Shown one piece after another: positions 19,738 to 29,148 of a stretch of 38,205 nt of DNA; the stretch's first letter is position 1, and each line of letters opens with the position of its first letter. The notes below the pieces were generated by a model, which worked only from the letters and a program-made list of their open reading frames with translations, made no database searches and was not told the DNA's origin. Source of the stretch: an uncultured Aeromonadales bacterium (GTDB lineage Bacteria > Pseudomonadota > Gammaproteobacteria > Enterobacterales > Succinivibrionaceae); the NCBI GenBank assembly GCA_902761645.1, contig CACWLF010000011.1:1-38205 (forward strand), written 5' to 3'. The position numbers were made by a program, and so were the translations under genes.

Positions 19738-20295
19738 TCAGATTTCCATTAATTCCTTTTCTTTTGCAGCCAGAATATCATCAACTTTCTTAATATATTC
19801 ATCTGTTAATTTCTGAATATCATCCTGAGCTCTCTTGCTGTCATCTTCAGAAATTTCCTTTCCTTTAACAAGTTCCTTAAGATCGTTATTGCAGTCACGA
19901 CGTGCATTTCTGATTGAAACTCTTTCTTTTTCTGCATCACCGCGAACAACCTTGATAAGGTCTTTACGGCGTTCCTCTGTCAGCGGAGGCAAAGGAATTC
20001 TGATGCTTGTACCGGCAACAACAGGATTTAAACCCAGACCAGAATCCATAATGGCTTTTTCTATAGCTTTAACTGCAGAAGCGTCATAAACGGTTATTGC
20101 CAAAGTTCTTGCATCTTCGGCAACAATGTTTCCAACCTGTTTCAACGGAGTGGATGAACCGTAATAATCAACCATAACACCGTCCAGCAATGCAGGCTGC
20201 GCACGACCGGTTCTTACACGGGACAACTGGCTCTGAAAAGATGCAATAGCCTTGTCCATTTTTTGTTTAGCTTCTTTTTTAATATCGTTAATCAC
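19738..20295 (-). CDS. frr: Ribosome recycling factor
   Basis: Splits post-termination ribosomes together with EF-G. The protein has the expected three-helix-bundle plus small domain layout: [20 protein letters not shown] at the start, the [18 protein letters not shown] region, and [19 protein letters not shown]. The length is exactly 185, as in E. coli. The start is GTG 20295 with GAGGAAT upstream. It lies between pyrH and uppS; in E. coli dxr comes next, so dxr has moved to the far side of cdsA. A weak candidate promoter (TTGGCA, 17 nt, TATGCA on the minus strand) lies in the 138-nt gap upstream. Confidence 0.97.
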   Translation of the reverse strand: MINDIKKEAKQKMDKAIASFQSQLSRVRTGRAQPALLDGVMVDYYGSSTPLKQVGNIVAEDARTLAITVYDASAVKAIEKAIMDSGLGLNPVVAGTSIRIPLPPLTEERRKDLIKVVRGDAEKERVSIRNARRDCNNDLKELVKGKEISEDDSKRAQDDIQKLTDEYIKKVDDILAAKEKELMEI

Positions 20296-20433
20296 TGTTT
20301 TATTCCTCTAATAATCTACATTTCCGCTTTTTTGTAATATTAACACAAATATGCATACCTATCACTTTAATTTATGCCAATAAAACATAAAAAATCTGTT
20401 GCGGATGTTATATACTGAATTTTCTGAAAGTCA

Positions 20434-21156
20434 TTACTTTTTAATGTGATGAATAACAGTACCGTCATCGGAACCTGTAATGATTCTCTTTAAAATACCT
20501 TCTTTATTCATATTGAATACACGGATCGGCAAATCGTGATCACGGGCCAGAGTAAACGCGGCCAGATCCATAACCTTCAGTTCCTTTTCAAGGACATCAC
20601 TATAGTCAAGTTCCTTGTACAAGGTTGCATCCGGGTGGGTAACAGGATCTGCGGAATATACACCGTCCACCTTTGTGCCTTTAAACACTGCGTCAGCATT
20701 GATTTCAATTCCTCTCAGACATGCGGCGGAATCGGTGGTGAAGAAAGGATTGCCAGTACCTGCAGCCAGCAGCACAACTTTACCCTTTCTTAAACAGGCT
20801 ATCGCATCTATCCAGCTGTACGGATGACACATACCCTGCAATGGAATCGCGGAAAATAAACGAGCATCAACATCTGCTCTGAAAAGAGCATCACGCATCG
20901 CCAAACCATTCATCACGGTTGCCAGCATTCCCATATGATCACCGATTACACGGTTCATACCTGCTTTAGCCAGCGAGGCTCCTCTGTAGATATTGCCTCC
21001 GCCTATAACCAGGCCAACCTGAACACCCAACTTAACAACCTCTTTAATCTCGGATGCCATACGATCCAAAATAGCAGGATCAATACCAAATCCTTCTTTT
21101 CCCTGAAGTGCTTCACCACTGAGTTTTAATAAAATTCTGTTATATGCGTTTGCCAT
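20434..21156 (-). CDS. pyrH: UMP kinase
   Basis: Phosphorylates UMP to UDP, feeding all pyrimidine nucleotide synthesis; a hexameric amino-acid-kinase-fold enzyme, allosterically activated by GTP and inhibited by UTP in relatives. [13 protein letters not shown] opens the protein, followed by [31 protein letters not shown] and [17 protein letters not shown]. At 240 residues it is the same size as E. coli PyrH (241). It starts only about 25 nt below a strong terminator that follows tsf, so it probably has a promoter inside or before the terminator region. Confidence 0.97.
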   Translation of the reverse strand: MANAYNRILLKLSGEALQGKEGFGIDPAILDRMASEIKEVVKLGVQVGLVIGGGNIYRGASLAKAGMNRVIGDHMGMLATVMNGLAMRDALFRADVDARLFSAIPLQGMCHPYSWIDAIACLRKGKVVLLAAGTGNPFFTTDSAACLRGIEINADAVFKGTKVDGVYSADPVTHPDATLYKELDYSDVLEKELKVMDLAAFTLARDHDLPIRVFNMNKEGILKRIITGSDDGTVIHHIKK

Positions 21157-21174
21157 AGGATTATCTCGTTGTTT

Positions 21175-21214
21175 ACTACATAAAAAACGCGACCTAGTAA
21201 ATAAGTCGCGTTAT
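21175..21214 (-). terminator. Intrinsic terminator after rpsB-tsf
   Basis: On the minus strand AACGCGAC (21212-21205) pairs with GTCGCGTT (21193-21186) across an 11-nt loop and continues into TTTTTT. The T-run lies only some 25 nt before the pyrH start. Confidence 0.88.
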
Positions 21215-21325
21215 ATTTTTAAAAAAGATTTTCTAGTGTAAAAGTATATTTATTCAATTTATTGCAAACATAAACAAATAAAATCATTTTTACAACTATA
21301 TATATCTATTATATCACGTATGAAA

Positions 21326-22213
21326 TTAAGCGTTTTTCTGTGCAGCTGCAACCTGTGCCTTAACTTCTTCTGCAAAATCAACAGTCTGCTTTTCAATACC
21401 TTCACCAACTTTGAAACGGGTGAAAGCAACCACGTCTGCATTCTTTGACTTCAGCAGATCTGCAACAGACTGATCCGGATTCTTAACGAAACCCTGGCCG
21501 GTTAATGAAATTTCACCGGTGAACTTCTTCATACGACCTTCAACCATCTTTTCAGCGATGTTCTGAGGTTTGCCTGACTTAACAGCAATTTCAACCTGAA
21601 TTGCTCTTTCTCTGTCAACAACTTCCTGAGAAACATCTTCAGGTTTAACGAACTGAGGATCACAGGCACAAACGTGCATTGCAATATCCTTTGCCAGTTC
21701 CTGATCACCGCCGGTTAATTCAACAATTACACCGATTGTGTTATTGCTGTGAATGTAAACGCCCAGATTATCACCGGTTGCAACTTTAACACGACGTAAA
21801 TTCATGTTTTCACCAATCTTGGCAATCAGATTGGTTAATGCAGTACCGATGGTTTCGCCGTTACCGAAATCAGCATTCTTGATAGCTTCCAGATCTTCAG
21901 TGTTATTTGCCAATGCAACATCGGCAACCTTATCAGCGATTGCTCTGAATGAGGCATCCTTGGCAACGAAGTCTGTTTCGCAGTTTAATTCAACCATTGC
22001 AGCCTTGTTTCCAGAGGTCTTTGCCAGAATAATACCTTCTGCAGCAACACGTCCGGCTTTCTTTGCAGCCTTGGCCTGACCGTTTTTACGCATGTCTTCA
22101 ATTGCAGCTTCGATGTCACCGTTTGCTTTAACCAAAGCTTTTTTACAGTCCATCATACCTGCGCCAGTACGTTCACGTAATTCTTTTACTAATGATGCAG
22201 TAATTTCTGCCAT
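21326..22213 (-). CDS. tsf: Elongation factor Ts
   Basis: Guanine nucleotide exchange factor for EF-Tu. The N-terminal UBA-like domain ([22 protein letters not shown]) and the [10 protein letters not shown] motif (residues 77-86), which contacts EF-Tu near its Mg site, are intact. The 295 residues compare with 283 in E. coli. It follows rpsB by 52 nt and is followed by a terminator, so rpsB-tsf form a self-contained two-gene operon under the S2 leader. Confidence 0.97.
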   Translation of the reverse strand: MAEITASLVKELRERTGAGMMDCKKALVKANGDIEAAIEDMRKNGQAKAAKKAGRVAAEGIILAKTSGNKAAMVELNCETDFVAKDASFRAIADKVADVALANNTEDLEAIKNADFGNGETIGTALTNLIAKIGENMNLRRVKVATGDNLGVYIHSNNTIGVIVELTGGDQELAKDIAMHVCACDPQFVKPEDVSQEVVDRERAIQVEIAVKSGKPQNIAEKMVEGRMKKFTGEISLTGQGFVKNPDQSVADLLKSKNADVVAFTRFKVGEGIEKQTVDFAEEVKAQVAAAQKNA

Positions 22214-22265
22214 GAGATAATCTCCAAAAATAAAAGTAAAATTTTAATACACTATAAAACTGCTG

Positions 22266-23006
22266 TTATGCTTCAGCTGGAGCTTCAGCAGCTTCTTTAG
22301 CTTCCGCCTGTGCGGCAATCTGCTCATTAGCCTTTGCAGTCTTGATAACTTCTGCAGCTGCATTAACATATAATTCAACAGCTCTGATAGCATCATCATT
22401 ACCAGGAATTACATAATCAATTCCGTCTGGGCTTGAGTTAGTATCAACTACTGAAACAACCTTGATACCCAGGTTGTTAGCTTCCTTGATAGCAATATGT
22501 TCGTGTTCTGCATCAATTACGAATAAAACATCTGGCAAGCCGCCCATATCCTTGATACCGCCGATACTCTTTTCAAGCTTTTCCATTTCGCGCTGACGCA
22601 ATAATGCTTCCTTCTTGGTCAGTTTTTCAAAGGTACCGTCCTGAGACTGGGTTTCCAAATCCTTCAGTTTCTTGATAGATTGCTTTACTGTCTTCCAGTT
22701 GGTTAATAAACCGCCAAGCCAGCGATGGTTAACGTAGAATGAACCGCAGTCCAAAGCTGCCTTCTGTACAGCATCTACTGCAGAACGCTTGGTACCAACG
22801 AATAAAATCTTACCGTTCTTTGCAGTTACTGAACTTAAGAAATTCAATGCTTCATTGAACATAGGTAAAGTCTTATCAAGATTGATAATATGAACGCCGT
22901 TTCTCTTGCCGAAAATGTATTTTTCCATTTTTGGATTCCATAAACGGGTTTGGTGACCGAAGTGTACGCCTGCATCAAGCATATCTTTCATTGTAACGTT
23001 TGACAT
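22266..23006 (-). CDS. rpsB: 30S ribosomal protein S2
   Basis: Small-subunit ribosomal protein, one of the last to join the 30S particle. It begins [20 protein letters not shown] and contains [36 protein letters not shown] and the [15 protein letters not shown] stretch, all characteristic. The length, 246, fits (E. coli 241), with an Ala/Glu-rich C-terminal tail. AAAGGAAG precedes ATG 23006. In E. coli, S2 represses its own rpsB-tsf mRNA; the matching leader motif is present here. Confidence 0.97.
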   Translation of the reverse strand: MSNVTMKDMLDAGVHFGHQTRLWNPKMEKYIFGKRNGVHIINLDKTLPMFNEALNFLSSVTAKNGKILFVGTKRSAVDAVQKAALDCGSFYVNHRWLGGLLTNWKTVKQSIKKLKDLETQSQDGTFEKLTKKEALLRQREMEKLEKSIGGIKDMGGLPDVLFVIDAEHEHIAIKEANNLGIKVVSVVDTNSSPDGIDYVIPGNDDAIRAVELYVNAAAEVIKTAKANEQIAAQAEAKEAAEAPAEA

Positions 23007-23144
23007 TTTTCTTCCTTTAATATATTAGGGTTAAGCCTCCACTTATCCCAGTCCCCAACTAAAAAGCACCCAAGGAGCTGTGTCGATAAGTGTGTGTTTT
23101 AAAAATTAATAAAAAAATCCGATTTGTTCACAGCGGAACAAATC
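23007..23144 (-). ncRNA. rpsB mRNA leader with S2-type regulatory motif (t44-like)
   Basis: The minus-strand leader keeps the gammaproteobacterial rpsB 5' UTR core: GACTGGGATAAGTGGAGG then CTTAACCC just before the rpsB ribosome binding site. CACTTATC (23092-23085) can pair with GATAAGTG (23047-23040), closing a domain of about 53 nt. The Rfam t44/rpsB-leader family lies between map and rpsB in enterobacteria, and S2 autoregulation through this leader is established in E. coli. At the extreme 5' end GATTTGTTC/GAACAAATC (23144-23121) forms a 9-bp hairpin followed by a T-run, which could attenuate or protect the transcript. Confidence 0.7.
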
Positions 23145-23150
23145 CCGTGC

Positions 23151-23159
23151 ATTATGCCA
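23151..23159 (-). promoter_or_regulatory. Promoter of rpsB-tsf
   Basis: TGG-CATAAT on the minus strand (23159 to 23151), followed by a G+C-rich discriminator GCACGGG, the pattern of growth-rate and stringently controlled promoters. Predicted start is near 23144, giving a leader of about 138 nt, close to the length in E. coli. No strong -35 is visible. Confidence 0.5.
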
Positions 23160-23221
23160 TAAATAGATATTTTAATCCATAAAAAATTATCATGTTATAC
23201 GGGCTTAATCAGAGGTACGGA

Positions 23222-23257
23222 ACAGAAAAAGTGTCCCGTATGAAAATGACGGGACAC
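23222..23257 (-). terminator. Intrinsic terminator after dxs
   Basis: On the minus strand GTGTCCCGT (23257-23249) and ACGGGACAC (23239-23231) form a perfect 9-bp stem with a 9-nt loop, followed by TTTTT. It insulates rpsB from dxs transcription and ends any transcript covering the small frame at 23345-23455. Confidence 0.88.
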
Positions 23258-23344
23258 GAGGAAAAGTTAGCCCGCAGCCTGGTGCGGCAATTATCCGAAT
23301 ATCGGACAGTCAGCAGGTGCCGGATGCAATTGCGAAACAATTGT

Positions 23345-23455
23345 TCACCGAGATAACTGTGCTTTTTCCTTGTTTAACAGTTCACAGAAACAGTACGGAC
23401 ATTCGGTTTCCGCTTCGGACCTGCTGATTTTTTTACCCGAGAATCTTTTTAACAT
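23345..23455 (-). CDS. Possible 36-residue cysteine-rich small protein overlapping the dxs end
   Basis: A frame of 36 residues starts inside the dxs 3' end (ATG 23455, directly preceded by CTGGAGG, so the Shine-Dalgarno would be too close) and overlaps it by 23 nt in the -1 frame. It contains a CPYCFC motif (residues 19-24) in SEAETECPYCFCELLNKEKA, which resembles half of a zinc ribbon. It ends before the shared terminator. I recognise no family; it may be chance. The T7 run at 23428-23434 falls at the dxs stop, so a frameshifted extension of Dxs into this frame is an alternative. Confidence 0.25.
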   Translation of the reverse strand: MLKRFSGKKISRSEAETECPYCFCELLNKEKAQLSR

Positions 23456-25193
23456 CCTCCAGAATCAGGGATGGAACCAGGCGGTTCTTTCTCATAACCT
23501 CATCGGCATTGTAGCGATCAAGGATTTCCTTCTTCAACCCGTAATTCAATACTTTAATATCGCTGCGGCCGTAGAAACGTGCGATTTTTTCTCCGAATCC
23601 TCCGTCCAGAACTCCGTCTTCGAGAGTTACAACAATCCGGTGTTCCTTTTTCAAATTCTCAAGCAGTTCATCATCGGTTCCGGTTATATAACGTGGATTT
23701 ATCAGTGTCGCTTCAATATTCAGTTCGCTGCTGATCAGCGCCGCAGTCTCACGACCGAGTTTAAGGAAATTTCCGAGCCCAAGAATTGCAACCGTATCGC
23801 CGTGCGACAGAACCTCATACCTGTTAAGTTCGCTGTAATCAGTTGAAATACTGCGGTTTGCACTTTCAACACCGCCTACAGGCACACGGATAAACACAGG
23901 ATATCTGTTCTGTTCAACAGCCCAGTCGCACATGGAGACAAGCTCCTCTCTGCAGGTAGGTGCAAGATAAACAAGATTAGGGATGTTTGCAATCATCGGG
24001 ATATCATAATATCCGATGTGAGTCACATCATTCATTCCGTTGACTGAAGCAAGATAAACCAGGACAGTAACAGCATTGCTGTTGATACAAACATCCTGCG
24101 CAATCTGATCATACGTTCTTTGCAAAAATGTGCTGTAAACACCGAAGATCGGTTTTGCTCCGCCCGCTGCAAGACCGGAGGACATGGCCATGGCATGCTC
24201 CTCTGCTATGCCAACATCAATGAACTGATTTCCCAGTTTTTCTCTCTTTGCACGATCCATCCCCATGACCATAGGTGTTGCGGCGGTAATTACAGCAACC
24301 TTTTCGTCGCTGCCGGCCTTCTTCATGAGGTAATCGGTTAATATTCCATCGTATGACTCCCGGTTTCCTCTGCTTTTCAATTCACCTGAGGCAATATCAA
24401 AAGGTTCGTGCCAGTGCCATGCCTCGCGATCTTTTTCCGCAGGTGCATACCCTCTGCCCTTTTGTGTAACCATATGAACGACTACAGGATGTGCACAGTT
24501 CCTTACCTCCTTCAGAGTTTCAATAACCTGATTTAGGTCGTTGCCGTCAGCCACAAATCTGTATTCATAACCGAGTGCTTTAAACAGATTGCATTCCGAA
24601 TTTCCTCTGGTTTCACGCAATTTTTTCAGATTTGTATATAAACCGCCGTGATTTTCAGCTATGGACATATCATTATCATTTACAATAACAATAAAATTTG
24701 AATTCAGTTCGGAGGCTGCAAAATCCAGACCTTCAAGAGCCTCTCCGCCGCTCAGCGACCCGTCTCCTATTACAGCAATGACATTATATCTTTCATGTTT
24801 AAGATCCCGGGCTTTTGCCAAGCCTGACGCCAGACTTATTGATGTGGATGTATGACCTATATTAAAAAAATCGTGTTCGCTTTCCTTGGGATCGGTATAA
24901 CCTGATACATCATCGTATTTCAGGGGATTTAAAAACGCCTCGTTTCTTCCTGTCAGCATTTTGTGGCTGTATGACTGGTGCGAAACATCATAAATAATTT
25001 TATCCGCCGGAGAATCGAATACATAATGGAGTGCAATGGCAGCCTCTACAAATCCAAGATTAGGACCGCAGTGACCGCCGTGCATGCTCAATTTTCCGAT
25101 AAGAGCTTCTCTCATTTCACCTGCCAGCAATTTCAATTCGTCGCGGGATAATTTTTTTACATCATCGGGAGATAAAATTTTTTCCAAATACAT
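23433..25193 (-). CDS. dxs: 1-deoxy-D-xylulose-5-phosphate synthase, short alternative type
   Basis: Thiamine-diphosphate enzyme that joins pyruvate and glyceraldehyde 3-phosphate to make DXP, first step of the MEP pathway. Visible are HGGHCGPNLG, DVSHQSYSHKMLTGR, FFNIGHTSTSIS, the thiamine motif GDGSLSGGEALEGL with NDNDMSIAENHGGLY, and the transketolase pyrimidine domain with VGIAEEHAMAMSSGLA and a C-terminal domain. At 586 residues it is shorter than E. coli Dxs (620). Its wording (DVSHQSYSHKM rather than DVGHQAYPHK; ESEHDFF) follows the alternative DXS subfamily (PRK12315 type) that I know mainly from Firmicutes. ATG 25193 fits family starts; an in-frame TTG at 25217 is possible. It lies between rpsB and map, where E. 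coli has no gene, which suggests insertion. Confidence 0.88.
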   Translation of the reverse strand: MYLEKILSPDDVKKLSRDELKLLAGEMREALIGKLSMHGGHCGPNLGFVEAAIALHYVFDSPADKIIYDVSHQSYSHKMLTGRNEAFLNPLKYDDVSGYTDPKESEHDFFNIGHTSTSISLASGLAKARDLKHERYNVIAVIGDGSLSGGEALEGLDFAASELNSNFIVIVNDNDMSIAENHGGLYTNLKKLRETRGNSECNLFKALGYEYRFVADGNDLNQVIETLKEVRNCAHPVVVHMVTQKGRGYAPAEKDREAWHWHEPFDIASGELKSRGNRESYDGILTDYLMKKAGSDEKVAVITAATPMVMGMDRAKREKLGNQFIDVGIAEEHAMAMSSGLAAGGAKPIFGVYSTFLQRTYDQIAQDVCINSNAVTVLVYLASVNGMNDVTHIGYYDIPMIANIPNLVYLAPTCREELVSMCDWAVEQNRYPVFIRVPVGGVESANRSISTDYSELNRYEVLSHGDTVAILGLGNFLKLGRETAALISSELNIEATLINPRYITGTDDELLENLKKEHRIVVTLEDGVLDGGFGEKIARFYGRSDIKVLNYGLKKEILDRYNADEVMRKNRLVPSLILEDVKKILG

Positions 25194-25392
25194 AGAATAT
25201 TCCAGTGTTTTTTTCAATTCAGATCATTAAACTTGCGGAACAGAACGCTGTTTCTGCCGAACCGGAGCAGACTGCGAACCGGTTATGACTACATCTTAAT
25301 ACATTGAGTTAACTCCAGGTCAAGAGTTTAAAATAAAAATACTGACGATTATTGAACAGATTTAACATTATCGAGAAAAAAAAGCATATTTT

Positions 25393-25401
25393 TGATAAAA
25401 T
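25393..25401 (+). promoter_or_regulatory. Candidate promoter of map-glnD
   Basis: TGA-TAAAAT (25393-25401), an extended -10, about 33 nt before the map ATG, in an A-rich context without a convincing -35. The divergent dxs promoter must lie in the same 240-nt gap, but I could not place it. Confidence 0.4.
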
Positions 25402-25433
25402 AGGAGCAAAATGAAAGAAGGAAGGAAAATCAA

Positions 25434-26225
25434 ATGGCAATTAAAATTTATAACGATGACGATCTGGCCAAATTAAGAATAGCAGGAAAGCTTGCTGCCG
25501 ATGTTCTGGTTATGATTGAACCATATGTAAAATCAGGAATCACTACTCTGGAACTTGATGACATCATGCTCAAATACATTCAGGAGGAACAGCAGGCTGT
25601 CGCAGCATGTCTCGGCTACAACGGTTATCCCAAAGCCACATGTATATCCGTAAACGAGGTTGTATGCCACGGAATCCCGGGAGCACAGAAACTTCACAAC
25701 GGTGACATTGTCAACATAGACGTTACCGTTATCAAGGACGGCTACTACGGTGATACATCCAAGATGTTCATAGTTGGCGAAACAAATCTTCGCAACCGCA
25801 AACTTTGCGAATGCGCCCAGGCTTCACTGTATGCGGCGCTTAAAAAGATAAAACCGGGAGTTCCTCTTTCCGTTGTCGGCGATACCATTCAGCCGATTGC
25901 CGACAAGGAAGGATTTTCAATAGTCAGAGACTACTGCGGTCATGGTGTCGGAACAAGTTTCCATGAAGAGCCGAGCGTTCTTCACTACAGAAATTCGGAA
26001 AACAGCCGGATTATTCTCAAAAAGGGAATGGTATTCACCATAGAACCTATGATTAACGCTGGTACCTGGCGATGCAAATTAAACAAGAAAAACGGATGGA
26101 CGGTAACAACAGCCGATAAACAGCCTTCCGCTCAGTGGGAGCACACTTTGACGGTTACGGATGACGGCTGCGAAATATTTACAATAAGACCGGACGAAAC
26201 CATAGATCGTGTTCTTCACAATTAA
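25434..26225 (+). CDS. map: Methionine aminopeptidase, type I
   Basis: Removes the N-terminal methionine from nascent proteins whose second residue is small. Pita-bread fold with the five metal ligands in place: two Asp in NIDVTVIKDGYYGDTSKMF, His in CGHGVGTSFHEEP, Glu in TIEPMI and Glu in QWEHTLTV. At 263 residues it is the standard size (E. coli 264), with no N-terminal zinc finger. GAAGGAAGG precedes ATG 25434. The map-glnD pair divergent to rpsB is the same as in E. coli. Confidence 0.97.
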   Translation: MAIKIYNDDDLAKLRIAGKLAADVLVMIEPYVKSGITTLELDDIMLKYIQEEQQAVAACLGYNGYPKATCISVNEVVCHGIPGAQKLHNGDIVNIDVTVIKDGYYGDTSKMFIVGETNLRNRKLCECAQASLYAALKKIKPGVPLSVVGDTIQPIADKEGFSIVRDYCGHGVGTSFHEEPSVLHYRNSENSRIILKKGMVFTIEPMINAGTWRCKLNKKNGWTVTTADKQPSAQWEHTLTVTDDGCEIFTIRPDETIDRVLHN

Positions 26226-26252
26226 TTAACACCAGCTTATTAGGAGAGATCA

Positions 26253-28919
26253 ATGGATGAGGCAAAAATCATTGATCGGTTTTTAAATCGACAAGAGTTA
26301 AATCTGACTGTCGGCAAAGAGATTGTACGCAAGTTCAACGAACATCTTACCAAACAGTTTTATTACGGTACCGATATATTGACTCTCACAAACCGCCGGT
26401 GCCTGTTCATCGATCTTCTCCTTAAACGTCTTTACAACCAGTTTCATCTGGAGGAATATCCGGATCTCGCAATAGTTGCCGTAGGAGGCTACGGCCGGGA
26501 GGAACTGCATCCTTTCACGGATATTGACCTTCTGGTTCTGTCTGAAAATCAGTTGTGTGATGAATGCGCCGCAAAAATCAGTGAATACATAACACTGCTG
26601 TGGGATTTTAAACTGGACGTGGGTCATGCGGTAAGAACAATTGATGACTGCATTGTAAAAGGCAGCGAGGATCTTACCATTGCCACCAATTTCCTTGATG
26701 CCAGACTGGTTCAAGGTTCGGAGGAAACCTTCGAAAAATTCCGGATCCGGTTAAAATCCAGGGATTTCTGGCCTGTGAAGGATTTCTATCTGGCAAAGGT
26801 AAAGGAACAGGAAGATCGCCACAACATATACCGTGACACCATGTACTCGCTGGAACCTGACATAAAACAGATCCCGGGAGGTTTGAGGGATATTCACACA
26901 ATTTTCTGGATTGCCAAAAAATATCTGGGAATTCAGGAATTTGAAGATCTGATCAAACTAGGCTATCTTACAAAAAATGAATTTATGGAACTAGAGGAAT
27001 GCGAGTATTTTCTCTGGAAAGTACGGTTTACCCTCCAGAATTATGTCCAGCGCAACGACAATCATCTGACCTTTGATCGCCAGATTAACGTGGCAAAAGT
27101 TCTGGGATATCTGGGAGAGGGCAACGAGCCTGTGGAAAATTTCATGTCGGCTTTTTACCATACCACCAGACGTATTTCCGAAATAAATGAAATGATGCTT
27201 CAGTTTTTCAAGGAGGCAATCTGGGGCGAAACCAATCAGAAATCCGTAAAGTTCATCAACTCCAAATTCATCGTTCGTGATGATCTGATTGATACCATAG
27301 ATCCTGATCTGTTCAGCAACGATCCTGTGGAAATTCTGAATCTTTTTCTAAGTATTACCGAACTGTCGGAAAAAAATTCTCAAATTAAAATTGCCGGAAT
27401 TTATCCTTCGTGCCTTAGAAAAATTCGTATAGCAAAACGTGCTCTCAATAATTTTTTACAGGAGAACTTCCGCGCCCGTGAGATTTTTCTGAAAATAATT
27501 TCCAATCCGAACAGCATGCACCTGTCTTTTAAGCTTATGCACAAATACTCCATTCTGGGAATTTATTTACCGCAATGGCCAAATCTTGTAGGACAGATGC
27601 AGTTTGACATGTTCCATACCTACACAGTGGACGAACATATCTATCGTACCATGAAGTACATTTTTGACTGTTCACACCACGAGGCAAAAAATCAGCCAGA
27701 CCGGCTTTTCAGAAATATTTACAATAATCTGCCAAAACCGAGTCTTCTGTATATAAGCGCTCTGTTCCATGATATTGCAAAAGGCAGACATAACGGAGTT
27801 CACCATGCCGAAGCCGGGGCAGTCGACGCCATGAATTTCTGTACCCTGCACAACCTGCCGATATCGGACTGCCGACTGGTTTCATGGCTGGTGGGCAATC
27901 ACCTGGAATTTTCCAAAACAGCTCTGCGTCAGGATATTTATGATCCTATTGTTGTTCAGAATTTTGCGGAAAAAGTAAAGGATGAAAACCATCTGAATTA
28001 TCTTTACTGTCTGACTGTTGCGGATATCTGTGCAACCAACGATACGGAATGGAACAGCTGGAAGCAGGCGCTTTTCAGAGAACTGTATTTTTCAACACAG
28101 CAGGCTATCCGTCAGGGACCTGAACACGGCATAGACTGGTCTCAAACAATCAGAGACAATAAAGACGAGGCCATGAAGACACTGTGTAAAATCGGTATTC
28201 CGGAAGATAAAATATCAAATCTGTGGAACAAATTCAAAGATACCTATTTTATAAAAAATTCCGGAAGTCAGATCTGCTGGCATACAAGCAATATTTTAGC
28301 CTATGACACTGACAGCAATGCACCGCTGGTATTATTCGGACAGTCATCCAACAAGGTAGGAACCGAACTTTTTATATACACCAGGGATTACATTGGAATT
28401 TTCTGCAGAATCGTAAGTATTCTCGTTTCCAAGGGAATATCCATACTTGAAGCATCCATTATGAATTCCAAGGATAATTTCATCATGGATACATTTATTC
28501 TGGTCAACCGATCGGGACACACGCTTTCCCACGACAATATAGTACCTCTGCAGAAAATACTTCTGCTCGGTTTAATCGACCCGCAGTATCCGCTTCCAAA
28601 GCCGAGTCCGCTGCCGAAAAAATATCAGCAGTTTAAAATCAAAACAGATATTAGATTTCTTGATATTAAAGGAGCTGAGGAACAAGGAATCACCCATATT
28701 GAAATATCAACTCTTGATCGCCCTGGACTTCTCGCCCTGATCTCCTCTGTATTCCAAAAATGCAATATCAATATCAATGCAGCTCGCATAGCCACAACAG
28801 GAGAGCGGGCTGACGACGGGTTCAGTATTTCAAATCATCTGGGCAATGCTCTTAACAATGATGAAAAGGAGCATTTGAGGGAACAAATGCTGGAAGCTCT
28901 TAATCAGTCTGATTCATAG
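26253..28919 (+). CDS. glnD: Bifunctional uridylyltransferase/uridylyl-removing enzyme GlnD
   Basis: Sensor of glutamine that uridylylates the PII proteins when nitrogen is short and de-uridylylates them when glutamine is plentiful. Domains in order: nucleotidyltransferase (VAVGGYGREELHPFTDIDLL, about residues 74-93); the GlnD linker helices; HD phosphohydrolase with HTYTVDEHIYRTMKYI and ALFHDIAKGRHNGVHHAEAG; then two C-terminal ACT domains (ELFIYTRDYIGIFCRIVSIL and HIEISTLDRPGLLALISSVF). At 888 residues it matches E. coli GlnD (890). TTAGGAGAG precedes the start, 27 nt after map. No PII gene is in the window. Confidence 0.97.
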   Translation: MDEAKIIDRFLNRQELNLTVGKEIVRKFNEHLTKQFYYGTDILTLTNRRCLFIDLLLKRLYNQFHLEEYPDLAIVAVGGYGREELHPFTDIDLLVLSENQLCDECAAKISEYITLLWDFKLDVGHAVRTIDDCIVKGSEDLTIATNFLDARLVQGSEETFEKFRIRLKSRDFWPVKDFYLAKVKEQEDRHNIYRDTMYSLEPDIKQIPGGLRDIHTIFWIAKKYLGIQEFEDLIKLGYLTKNEFMELEECEYFLWKVRFTLQNYVQRNDNHLTFDRQINVAKVLGYLGEGNEPVENFMSAFYHTTRRISEINEMMLQFFKEAIWGETNQKSVKFINSKFIVRDDLIDTIDPDLFSNDPVEILNLFLSITELSEKNSQIKIAGIYPSCLRKIRIAKRALNNFLQENFRAREIFLKIISNPNSMHLSFKLMHKYSILGIYLPQWPNLVGQMQFDMFHTYTVDEHIYRTMKYIFDCSHHEAKNQPDRLFRNIYNNLPKPSLLYISALFHDIAKGRHNGVHHAEAGAVDAMNFCTLHNLPISDCRLVSWLVGNHLEFSKTALRQDIYDPIVVQNFAEKVKDENHLNYLYCLTVADICATNDTEWNSWKQALFRELYFSTQQAIRQGPEHGIDWSQTIRDNKDEAMKTLCKIGIPEDKISNLWNKFKDTYFIKNSGSQICWHTSNILAYDTDSNAPLVLFGQSSNKVGTELFIYTRDYIGIFCRIVSILVSKGISILEASIMNSKDNFIMDTFILVNRSGHTLSHDNIVPLQKILLLGLIDPQYPLPKPSPLPKKYQQFKIKTDIRFLDIKGAEEQGITHIEISTLDRPGLLALISSVFQKCNININAARIATTGERADDGFSISNHLGNALNNDEKEHLREQMLEALNQSDS

Positions 28920-29055
28920 CATGATCAGTAATACAGCACTGCTCACGAAATCGGTTTGAACCGGCATATCCATAGCCGCATGTCACACAAGCCGATGGCT
29001 TATGAAAAAAACTCTGCTCCGTATGCATTCGTTTATAATAACAGAAGCACAGGAA

Positions 29056-29148
29056 TCATAAAGAAAGATCTATTACTATCGTCTGCGGTTTCTTCTCTGC
29101 AGCATATAACATATGGCGTTCAATCAGCTTACATACCTTATAGGACAC
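29056..29148 (-). CDS. Possible 30-residue small protein
   Basis: A short frame with an unusually good ribosome binding site: GGAGG, 7 nt, GTG (29160 to 29146). It would encode a 30-residue, mildly basic peptide containing YKVCKLIERHMLYAAEKKPQ and ending TIVIDLSL. It lies downstream of the terminator of the MalM-like gene on the same strand and no promoter was recognised. I know no family; it may be a gene remnant. Otherwise 28920-29242 shows only another unsupported frame with CVTCGYGY. Confidence 0.25.
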   Translation of the reverse strand: MSYKVCKLIERHMLYAAEKKPQTIVIDLSL

